This document shows positions 43,702 to 51,240 of a stretch of DNA of 64,000 nt, piece after piece. Location: assembly GCA_965248135.1 (NCBI GenBank), contig CBDFIN010000012.1:1612001-1676000 (forward strand), read 5' to 3'. Source of the stretch: SZUA-100 sp965248135 (GTDB lineage Bacteria; Pseudomonadota; Alphaproteobacteria; Rhizobiales; Rhizobiaceae). Under the pieces are notes generated by a model. It did not search any database and was not told the origin of the DNA. It saw nothing but the letters and a program-made list of their open reading frames with translations. Within the stretch, counting starts at the first letter, position 1, and each line of letters starts with the position of its first letter. Position numbers and translations under genes: made by a program.

Positions 43702-44763
43702 ATGAAGCGTCTTTTGATTGTTTTTCAGACAACATTGCTTATTAATATTTTTTGTTTTCTTCAAGCTGGATATTCACAAGAAATTGGTGAAAAGACTTTA
43801 TTTTTCAAGGAGTATTTTTCCCAGTATCCATACAGAGCAATCCTACTAAGCCGTCCAAAATCGCTTGTACCAGGAACCATAATGTTAGCAGAGACACTTG
43901 AGTCTTACTTGGCCCCAAGTGAATGCTTCGAAATCAAAAAAATGTCTGATTTTTCGCCTTTTGTTGCAACATTGACTCAGTTATCCCTTTCAGCATCAAG
44001 TTGGTTCGTGAATCTGGAAGTAAAATTAAGCGGCTACAACTTATTTAATTCCAGCGCTAATGTAAGAATAAAACGATCCGTAAGTTTGGCTGAGAATAAT
44101 ATTATGATCGTAAAGCAAGTCCTCCGTCCATCCGTAAAACAGTTATTTGGGATGGTAAAAAAATCATGCAACAGTCAACTTGAGGCAGCCACCTTAAATC
44201 GTCAGGGAAATCTATTCCTAATAGACCAGTTGTTTACATTTTCGGGTGAACTTAGAACGAGTAATCAACTAGAAATTGACATGGATGCAGGCGTTTCTGT
44301 TAGCCTAAAAGACTTCATGAGCAAAGCACGCGAAGTACCATTTGTTAATTCTATTTTGAAGCAGATGAATTTTGAAGCAAGCGCTTCACTTTCATCAGGT
44401 ATTGTAAAAGGCAATGAAACCATACAGAGATTTCCGATTGCTTCCGATAAGCAAGTTTATGATTTCATGGCGTTTGTACCATTATTCGTAAGCCGCGATG
44501 CCATTGATCTTATAAAACTTCGATACTCCGAAGACCAAGCAGCTATTCAGGGTGTTTTAAATGGAGAACAAGACGCACCTTCCTTTTTGAAGAAGTTTCC
44601 ATTCTACAGTCTTGAGAATCCTAAAGGAGCGATTCGATTGCTCTTCAAAGGCACCAATCCAGTCAGATATTCAGCTTATACAACCGAGAATGAAGATAAT
44701 GAATTTTCGTCTCAAATATCCGAGATTTACCTTGTAAATGCCCTCAGGGCTGTTCAACGCTAA
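43702..44763 (+). CDS. AT-rich exported protein of unknown family
   Basis: 353 residues with a signal peptide (KRLLIVFQTTLLINIFCFLQ, cleavage near AGYS-QEI), so exported. Segments such as AILLSRPKSLVPGTIMLAET and FSGELRTSNQLEIDMDAGVS suggest beta-rich structure; a short helical part is around AREVPFVNSILKQMNFEASA. I do not recognise the family. Its 3' end is altered by an ISAs1 insertion: ...YLVNA now continues LRAVQR, while joining across the 10-bp duplication gives LLPIPQ and a stop near 46013. Only the last few residues change, so the product is probably still made. Codon use and AT content point to horizontal origin. Confidence 0.7.
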   Translation: MKRLLIVFQTTLLINIFCFLQAGYSQEIGEKTLFFKEYFSQYPYRAILLSRPKSLVPGTIMLAETLESYLAPSECFEIKKMSDFSPFVATLTQLSLSASSWFVNLEVKLSGYNLFNSSANVRIKRSVSLAENNIMIVKQVLRPSVKQLFGMVKKSCNSQLEAATLNRQGNLFLIDQLFTFSGELRTSNQLEIDMDAGVSVSLKDFMSKAREVPFVNSILKQMNFEASASLSSGIVKGNETIQRFPIASDKQVYDFMAFVPLFVSRDAIDLIKLRYSEDQAAIQGVLNGEQDAPSFLKKFPFYSLENPKGAIRLLFKGTNPVRYSAYTTENEDNEFSSQISEIYLVNALRAVQR

Positions 44764-45988
44764 ATGCTTGATGGTTGTCTGGGGGATTCCCAAAGCGGTA
44801 TTTGTCTGAATCTATAGGAGTGTATTTGATTCGGAGGATGCACTCATGACATTGAAATTCCTGGAACTTTTATCGACGATCCCTGACCCACGCCGGGCGC
44901 AGGGCAAGAAATGGCAGCTTGGTCCGGTGATGCTGGCGACGATCCTGGCGATTTTATCCGGGGCGACGTCCTATCGCAAGGTCCATCGCTTCATCGAGGC
45001 TCATCGCGAGCACCTCAATGGGGCATTCGGCTTCGGCTGGGAGCGCGCGCCGGCTTATAGTGCCGTGCGAACCATCCTGCACGGGCTTGATGGTGGCAAG
45101 GTGGAGCTGGTTTTCCGCCGCCATGCGGTGGAATTGTGCGGTAGCGAACGGGGTGAAGACGTGGAAGCGATGCCGGTTGTCGCGATTGACGGCAAGACGC
45201 TGCGGCACAGTTTCGATGCCTTTAACGACCGCAAGGCGGCCCATGTTCTAAGCGCTTTTGCGGTCGATGACGCGCTGATATTGGGGCACCTGGAGGTGGA
45301 CGAGAAGAGCAATGAAATCCCCGCCGCGCAAGCGATGATCAAAGCGCTGGCGCTTACCGGCCGGCTGTTTACGATGGACGCCATGCACTGTTAAAAAAAA
45401 CTTTCCGGGCGGCCCGGGCGGCGAAAAGCCATCTCATTGTTCAACTTAAGGAAAATCAGCCCGGTCTGCTGCGAATAATCGAGGCTGTCGGCGAAAGAGA
45501 ACTGCCGCTGGCTCGTCATGAAACCATCGACAGAGGCAAGCGCATGCGCGTCGAGACCCGCATTGTCGAGGTTTTCGATGCCGCTCAGGCGCTTAAACAA
45601 ACCGGCTGGAACTGGCTCATCGTGCGTATCATCCGTGTGACGAGAGTGACATTTCTCCGCAGCGCCAAAACCGGGATGTGGAACTGTCGCGAGGAGACCT
45701 GCTTTTATGTCTGCTCCGCACCCGTCAGCGCGAAGAAAGCGGCGCAAGCCATTCGCAGCCACTGGGGTATCGAGAACAGAAATCACTATGTCCGCGATGT
45801 TACGATGCTGGAGGACGCCAGCCGCATTCGCACCAACCCTGGCATCTTCGCCAGAGCGCGCAGTTTCGCCCTTAATATCCTGCGTGCCAACGGCGAACAA
45901 AACATCGCAGACGCCCTGTGGCGCAACGCCCTCGACTTCACCAGAGTGCTCGATTACCGATACAAGTAATTAGCGTTGAACAGCCCTG
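44745..45988 (+). mobile_element. ISAs1-family element, copy 1
   Basis: 1,244 bp with ends CAGGGCTGTTCAACGCTAA and its complement, flanked by a 10-bp duplication TAAATGCCCT (44735-44744 and 45989-45998). A near-identical copy lies inverted at 55473-56716. Confidence 0.94.
44846..45969 (+). pseudogene. ISAs1-family transposase in two frames
   Basis: The first frame (44846-45394) runs MTLKFLELLSTIPDPRRAQG through VVAIDGKTLRHSFDA to DAMHC and a TAA at 45392 inside TTA8C. The second part continues one frame back (KKTFRAARAAKSHLIVQLKE, RSHWGIENRNHYVRDVTMLE, FALNILRANGEQNIADALWR) to 45969. Both copies in the window share this break. It is either a shared defect complemented in trans or an unusual frameshift/slippage site at the A8 run; the in-frame TAA directly before the A run argues against simple slippage. 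Confidence 0.85.
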
Positions 45989-46050
45989 TAAATGCCCTAC
46001 TTCCGATACCTCAATAGAATCAAAATAGTACTCTTTCGAAAAATAGTTGG

Positions 46051-46218
46051 ATGTCAAAAATGGCTAACCTCTCTACTGCCTATAAGATTCAACTTCAATC
46101 GTTGGTTAACGGCTGGACACAAGTCGATCTGATGGAAGAGCTAGAAGTTGGTTCTCGCCAAACAATAATCAAATGGGAAGGTAACTCGGCGTACGTGTTG
46201 GCCGCCCTCGATCCCTAA
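46051..46218 (+). CDS. Small HTH-like protein
   Basis: A 55-residue frame: YKIQLQSLVNGWTQVDLMEE followed by LEVGSRQTIIKWEGNS resembles a Cro/XRE-type or MerR-like helix-turn-helix. It follows the original end of the 43702 gene. It may be a complete small regulator or a fragment. Confidence 0.4.
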   Translation: MSKMANLSTAYKIQLQSLVNGWTQVDLMEELEVGSRQTIIKWEGNSAYVLAALDP

Positions 46219-46340
46219 CACCAGTACAGGTGAAACATGATCGTAAACTGATTGAATAAGGGGAATGACCTGTGGCAGTCGCAAAATCTTTGGGTGTTGA
46301 CCATTCTACGCTTTATAGGGCATTAAACTCGAAAAGCTAA
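46219..46340 (+). pseudogene. Serine resolvase/invertase C-terminal HTH fragment
   Basis: One frame reads TPVQVKHDRKLIE, stop, GE, stop, PVAVAKSLGVDHSTLYRALN, stop. This is the Hin-type DNA-binding C-terminus with two in-frame stops; the catalytic domain is gone. Confidence 0.6.
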
Positions 46341-46458
46341 ATAGAGTACTCCTGTAGTAAATCACAATTCAGTCGCCTGATGTTTAAATCTTCTTTTAGC
46401 TCGATCAGAATTTTGCCCCAAATCATCCAATTGTCGAGCAGCTGGGAATACAACCAAA

Positions 46459-46971
46459 ATGTCAGATGAAGACAATTTCCTAAAGAAATTGAGCTCTGAA
46501 TTTACCAATGTAACAATTACTGTTCTAAGCATTATTCAAGGTTTTGCTTTTAATCAGCTCGCCGAAATTTTTTCAGCAAATTCCGATGTTATATTGAGCT
46601 TTAAGAACCCTATATATTCTTTCAATTTCCTGTTCTGTTTCTTAATCTTAATACGAATTTTTCAAACATACATGTTGGCGGCAATACACTACACCAATTG
46701 GAGGGTATCATTTACAGATATTGTTTCGATGTTTGTTACTCGGTTTCTTCAATTTTGGATATTCTCAACACTATCAAATACAGAAAGCTTTAATTACCAA
46801 GATTTGCATTTACGCGCATCGGTAATAATGGGAATAGCTGCAGTTTTATATCTTATTGCTTTGTGGAAAATATCCAATGAATCTGAAGCTTTGAAATTAA
46901 CAAAAAGTAGAGAGTACAAAATCCAATTTATCAACAGCTCATTCGCATTGTCTGCAGCTGGTATGTGGTAA
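46459..46971 (+). CDS. Membrane protein, C-terminus cut by IS66
   Basis: 170 residues with about four hydrophobic spans (VTITVLSIIQGFAFNQLAEI, FNFLFCFLILIRIFQTYMLA, FVTRFLQFWIFSTL, ASVIMGIAAVLYLIALWKIS). The frame runs into the IS66 left end (...SAAGMW, stop within the element), so the natural C-terminus is lost. AT-rich like the 43702 gene. No family recognised. Confidence 0.6.
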   Translation: MSDEDNFLKKLSSEFTNVTITVLSIIQGFAFNQLAEIFSANSDVILSFKNPIYSFNFLFCFLILIRIFQTYMLAAIHYTNWRVSFTDIVSMFVTRFLQFWIFSTLSNTESFNYQDLHLRASVIMGIAAVLYLIALWKISNESEALKLTKSREYKIQFINSSFALSAAGMW

Positions 46972-48352
46972 TTACTCACCCCCCAATATTCGGGCATTTT
47001 TCGCCCTGATTTCAGGATATTGTTGTCAAGATTGTCTGAAACTGGGATTTTCCGGAGAGTTTGCCGGTGTCGACCACGGTTCTGACGGCGCAATCGCCTT
47101 GTGCTGCCCACATTGAGCGGAAGCCGTTGGTGACTTTGCGCTGAATAACGGCCGGTCGTAGCGCCCGCTCACATGCATTGTTGGTTACTTCAACTTCGGC
47201 TGGATAATCAAGAAAGGTCAGCAGTCGCGGGCTGGCTCTGGCCAGCTTGGCGCGTACTGTTTCGGCGATTTGGCATTCGGGACTGGTGGCCAGAATGTCG
47301 GCAAGTGTGTTCTCCAATGCGCGCTTTTTGGCTTTCAGCGTGCTGGCAGCAAAGTCGGTGATGGTGCGCGCCAGTGTGAACACCTTGTCCAGCCACAGCT
47401 TGAGGCGAAACGGAACCATGTCGTCGCTTACCTCAACCGCATAAGCGATATCTCGCGCCAGATGAGCAAGGCAGGTCTGATGATGGTGGCCGTGGTTTTG
47501 CTGAGCCGAATACCCGTCCGACAACCAGAGCTTTGGCCGGTAATCGCCCATCACATCACGCACTACCTGCGCTGCCCGGGAAAGCTGCGCCTCATGAACA
47601 ATTGCCGCACTGCTCATGAATACCCAATGATATCCGTTGAGGCCCTCAATGCGAATGCCGGTTTCATCGGAGGCGACCACATCAGCACGACGTAGGTCCT
47701 TGATGATGGCAGCTTTCCTGCCTGCAAACGGCACATGCGAGCGCTTCAGCATGTTCGCCAGCGCACCCTGGCTGATTTTGACACCGAACAGATCGCTCAA
47801 CATGCCTTCCAATCGCGCAAATGAGATGGCCTGAAAGGTCTTCAGATAAAGTGTCAAAGCATGCAGCCGGAGGCCAAAGGGAGAACCTTGTGCGGCTTTC
47901 GGCAATGGGGCTTTCACCTTCGATGAACAGTGCGGGCAACACACGCACAACCGCCGTAGACGCCGCACAAATGGTTTGATCGGCGGTACTTCGATCTCAT
48001 CATATTCGCCAATCACATCACCCGCCAGATCAGCATCCAGATGCCCATGACACTTAGGGCAAACATCAGGCCGGTGATCGACAGTCTCGTCCGGGTTCTC
48101 ATATAACGCACGACTATGGCCTTCATGTCCGGGCTTTGCACCGCCCGGTTTGGCATGTTCGCGGCGGGCTTTCCTGTCTGTTGAAGGTGGCTTTGATGAT
48201 GTCCGTGAAGTCTTCGCCGGCCCTTGCAACTTTGCTTGAAGCGCCAAATACGCTTCAACCAGCTCTGCCTTGCTCAACCGTGCCAAATCATCCCGATTCA
48301 TTCCCCCATAGATTCAGAACAGCACGGGTTTGGCAAGGGGGTGAGTAATTAC
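46968..48352 (-). mobile_element. IS66-family element, ISBst12-like
   Basis: 1,385 bp between GTAATTACTCACCCCC and its inverted copy GGGGGTGAGTAATTAC. It carries only the large transposase gene, without the small accessory genes of classic IS66, as in the ISBst12 subgroup. No 8-bp duplication: the left flank is the membrane-protein gene and the right flank is istB, so the element marks a rearrangement joint. Confidence 0.88.
47012..48301 (-). CDS. IS66-family transposase (TnpC type)
   Basis: 429 residues. N-terminal KTSRTSSKPPSTDRKARREH, a zinc-binding stretch with VCPKCHGHLDAD and CVCCPHCSSKVKA, then the DDE core with VVASDETGIRIEGLNGYHWV, LWLSDGYSAQ, CLAHLARDIAYAVE and TNNACERALRPAVIQRKVTN. 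Intact. Confidence 0.93.
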   Translation of the reverse strand: MNRDDLARLSKAELVEAYLALQAKLQGPAKTSRTSSKPPSTDRKARREHAKPGGAKPGHEGHSRALYENPDETVDHRPDVCPKCHGHLDADLAGDVIGEYDEIEVPPIKPFVRRLRRLCVCCPHCSSKVKAPLPKAAQGSPFGLRLHALTLYLKTFQAISFARLEGMLSDLFGVKISQGALANMLKRSHVPFAGRKAAIIKDLRRADVVASDETGIRIEGLNGYHWVFMSSAAIVHEAQLSRAAQVVRDVMGDYRPKLWLSDGYSAQQNHGHHHQTCLAHLARDIAYAVEVSDDMVPFRLKLWLDKVFTLARTITDFAASTLKAKKRALENTLADILATSPECQIAETVRAKLARASPRLLTFLDYPAEVEVTNNACERALRPAVIQRKVTNGFRSMWAAQGDCAVRTVVDTGKLSGKSQFQTILTTIS

Positions 48353-48879
48353 GATTGTGCGAATGGCAGGTAACCGAGTTCGTCAATGATCAACAGATCA
48401 ACGCGGGTCAACCGATCTGTCATACGCCCGGCCTTTCCATCCCGGTGCTCAGCCTCAAGGCGATTGACCAGATCAACGGCGCTGAAGAATCTGACACGAT
48501 GGCGGGTCTTTACTATGTTGGAACCGATAGCAGTTGCCAGGTGTGTTTTTCCAGTGCCGGTTCCTCCGACGAAAACGGCGTTTCTTGTTTGATCAAGGAA
48601 TGAGCCACCATGCAAACCGCGCACAAGTTCCTCATTGAGCGGGCTGGCATCAAAGTTGAACTCCTCAAGTGTCTTCATGACCGGGAATTTGGCCGCACTC
48701 ATTTGATAACGGATTGACCGCGCCGTTTTCTCTATGATCTCGGCTTTTAACAAATCACCCAAAATCTCTGCAGCACTTCGTTTATGTTGAATGCCCGAGC
48801 GCATGACATCATCATAGGCTAACCGCATACCCGACAATTGCAACTGCCGCATCATATCGACGATGTCATGACGCTCCAT
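48353..48879 (-). pseudogene. istB: IstB, 3'-truncated by IS66
   Basis: Starts MERHDIVDMMRQLQLSGMRL at 48879 and reads without interruption through HKRSAAEILGDLLKAEIIEK, Walker A FVGGTGTGKTHLA and LLIIDELGYLPFAQS, where the IS66 end begins. About 70 residues are missing. It shows the intact sequence across the site where copy 1 is broken by IS3. Confidence 0.92.
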
Positions 48880-49163
48880 GATGAACCTCCACTGTGATCC
48901 GGTCATTATCGTGCACAATCGGCGACTGGATCTTCATGAAGCTGCAGATGCGGCGGAATGGGGACACAATCAGGCAGATTATCGGCTCATTTTGGCGTGA
49001 CAGTATATTCAGTACCGCATCGGCGCTGCGCAATCCTGCATTCAGGGCTGTTTGGCAAGCGGCCTCAACAGCATCCACGCCCTGTTCATGGGCGGCCAGA
49101 AGCAAATCGACCATCTGTCTATCACCATCCGGGGTTCCTGATAACCTTTTACGGATAGTCGTC

Positions 49164-50356
49164 CAGGGCAATCGCATTTCAAAAGTTGTTTAGGAGTGAA
49201 AGCAGGAAATCATCATTCCAGCCAGCGCGTTTGAATTTTACGCGGTTTGATCCCTTGTCCTGATTTGCCTTTATGATGTTTAGTGCGATACGTCTGAGGG
49301 CTGCAAAATTGATCGGTGCGTTGTCTTTGCGAGCGCGATGGAGATCATCATTCATAATGACATCAAGCGACCAGTGAAGGCTGTTTTCAATTTGCCAATG
49401 CCCCCGAATAATGGTTGCAGCTTCCTGCGCTTGTGGGGGTTTTGACATGAGATAAACGCGTTCGCAGCGGCTTGATTTTCCGTTCATTTCACGTGTTGAA
49501 GTGACATGGACGAAGGTCTTGAGGCTTGGCCATTTGTGTGTGTCGTCAAGATATTGCGTAGTGCTGTAGACATGGTAACATCGCTCTTCAATGCGGCCAT
49601 GGTTGGCGTCAGTTGAGATATATTCGTCAATATAATCAGTCTCTTGATCATCAATGAAGGCCCGCACATCCGCCTGCATATCGCCCTGATTGCCCTTCAG
49701 TTGCACACAGTAATCGCCGCCTTCACGCACGATCAACTCACAGGTCTCGCGTTGGCAATGCAGCGCGTCAGCAGTGATCGTCATGCCCTTGATGTCGAGC
49801 ATTTTGATCAACTCACGTAGGGCCAAAATCTCGCCACCACCCTTGGCACTTTCGATAATACCGAGGCTCAAACGAGCCCCATGCGCAAAGGCGGTCACCA
49901 CGTTCAGGCCGGATTGATTGGCGGCCCTGTCAAAGGTGCGACGCATCTCTTTGCCGTCAATGGCGATGGCGGGTTGGGCATCGCGTGCCTGGGCAAAATC
50001 AGCACGGAACTTCTCAAACAGGCGTTGAAAGCTTGCGGGCTTAAGCAACCGAAACAGCCGTGAAAACGTGTCGTGACACGGCGTGCCATTCGGCAATTCG
50101 AGAAAATCGCGCAGAAATTCTTCCTTCGCATGGCCAAAATCGGCCATATCCACCGCAGTTTCGCCGCCACACAAGGCACATAAAAGGCTGATTGTCATGA
50201 TGTCACAAAACTTGTGACGGCAGGCATTGCCCGTGCGTGGATCGTCTATATCATTGAAATAGCTTATGATTGTTGACATCTTGAGGCTCCATATCGTGAT
50301 GGAACCTCAAGAATCTATTCAGGCATATTTGTCAAACCCCAAATGCGATTCCCCTG
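49164..50356 (-). mobile_element. ISAs1-family element, second type
   Basis: 1,193 bp with ends CAGGGCAATCGCATTT and the matching inverted end, flanked by a perfect 10-bp duplication GATAGTCGTC (49154-49163 and 50357-50366). Inserted in istA; the empty site is visible at 36060-36080 in IS21 copy 1. Confidence 0.95.
49179..50279 (-). CDS. ISAs1-family transposase
   Basis: 366 residues, uninterrupted. MSTIISYFNDIDDPRTGNAC, DFLELPNGTPCHDTFSRLFR, AIAIDGKEMRRTFDRA with a catalytic Asp, GMTITADALHCQRETCELIV, GHWQIENSLHWSLDVIMNDD and the C-terminal NFAALRRIALNIIKANQDKG. Clearly different in sequence from the 44846 transposase but of the same family. Appears functional. Confidence 0.94.
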   Translation of the reverse strand: MSTIISYFNDIDDPRTGNACRHKFCDIMTISLLCALCGGETAVDMADFGHAKEEFLRDFLELPNGTPCHDTFSRLFRLLKPASFQRLFEKFRADFAQARDAQPAIAIDGKEMRRTFDRAANQSGLNVVTAFAHGARLSLGIIESAKGGGEILALRELIKMLDIKGMTITADALHCQRETCELIVREGGDYCVQLKGNQGDMQADVRAFIDDQETDYIDEYISTDANHGRIEERCYHVYSTTQYLDDTHKWPSLKTFVHVTSTREMNGKSSRCERVYLMSKPPQAQEAATIIRGHWQIENSLHWSLDVIMNDDLHRARKDNAPINFAALRRIALNIIKANQDKGSNRVKFKRAGWNDDFLLSLLNNF

Positions 50357-50597
50357 GATAGTCGTCAGTGCCATCGGGTTGAATTTTGGGGCAAGACCAG
50401 TTCCTTGAAAGGTGCGCCATTACGAATGGCACCGGGTTTGCGTTCAAGAATGGGCCCGTAATGCCCCTGAATATTTGGCGGATCATATATTGTTTTGTCC
50501 CGGCCAAAGCGGCGGTCATGCTCACCAGCAATCTGCCCGTTCTGTAGCAGCGTGACTTTGGTTGCTGTTGCGCGAAGCTGTACCGGTTTGCCGGCAG

Positions 50598-50766
50598 CTA
50601 GTGGTCTGGCCGAAACGCTTGAATCCTTTTTCAGCACGTTCTTTTTCAAGCGTTTTGGCCACAAAGACCACTAGCAACTTATTGAATTCTAGTGGTTCTT
50701 ATGATTCCAACATTTGCCATAAGTACGAGCCGCTGGCGGATGCAAATGTTGGTACAGAACCACTAG
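50598..50766. repeat. CTAG composite palindromic element, copy 4 (hairpins A+B)
   Basis: Hairpin A 50598-50674, linker CAACTTATTGAATT, hairpin B 50689-50766; almost identical to copy 1. It is inserted inside istA. Removing it with one CTAG restores the reading SVSV-LAAGKPV, so CTAG (4 bp) is the duplicated target. Confidence 0.95.
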
Positions 50767-51070
50767 GACCGAAACGCTGTAACGATTACGCTCAAAGTTC
50801 ACAAGACAGGTTTTGGAGACGGCGACGGTTGTCTCATGGAACCCATTGAAGGAGCCCTGGCACGGCACCAACGCATTTTGCTGTTCCAGAAAAACATCGT
50901 AAATCATTCGATCTTTGAACTCTGGATGCCTGGTCACTTTGGCATGTTCGATAACCTGTTCATACAGTATCTCATTTGGTCATCATTATTTGCCACCTTC
51001 AATCGCGGTGCAAAATGCCGCCCGCGCGATACCTTCACTCAGGTATCTCAACCTGCCCTTTCTTATCAAC

Positions 51071-51199
51071 AAAATGATTCGATCAGTACTCTCTTCGCTC
51101 ACGGCCGGCGCTGCCCGGGCCTCCGCGGGGGTGGCGCACAAGCGCCGGTCGCTGCTAGCTCCTGATGAGCCATGATCATTTTAAAGTAATCATGCTATA
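51071..51199 (-). repeat. Dispersed repeat D, copy 3
   Basis: Inverted relative to the other two. Head (minus strand) TATAGCATGATTACTTTAAA then ATGATCATG, centre GCCACCCCCGCGGAGGCCCG, tail ending GATCGAATCATTTTG without the final TGTCCAGCTATA. It forms the break point of IS21 copy 2. Confidence 0.8.
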
Positions 51200-51222
51200 C
51201 CAAAGGAACTTGGTATAGCATG
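51191..51222. terminator. Perfect 13-bp palindrome downstream of the capD-like gene
   Basis: CATGCTATACCAA and TTGGTATAGCATG with a six-base loop AGGAAC, starting 19 bases beyond the stop of the gene at 51241. There is no T-run, so a terminator is only likely; it is also fused to the head of repeat D copy 3. Confidence 0.5.
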
Positions 51223-51240
51223 CGGATCAACGTTGGAACT

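Larger units (their letters stand above)
48866..51056 (-). pseudogene. istA: IstA, truncated and twice interrupted
   Basis: Reading on the minus strand from about 51056: MTRHPEFKDRMIYDVFLEQQ through FERNRYSVSV, then the CTAG element (50598-50766), then LAAGKPVQLRATATKVTLLQ to LVLPQNSTRWH, then the ISAs1 insertion (49164-50356), then TIRKRLSGTPDGDRQMVDLL and EAACQTALNAGLRSADAVLN to a frameshifted tail overlapping istB. The N-terminal half is absent. Confidence 0.9.
48353..51070 (-). mobile_element. IS21-family element, copy 2 (truncated both ends)
   Basis: Minus-strand relative of copy 1. The istB end is lost at the IS66 joint, the istA beginning is lost at repeat D (about 51060-51070). In between istA has received an ISAs1 element and a CTAG composite palindrome. 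Confidence 0.9.

Noticed and set aside
41532..44763. Protease plus gasdermin-like pore protein pair
   Set aside because: The 43702 protein has a signal peptide and is about 1.3 kb away with an att fragment between; I cannot show any gasdermin feature.
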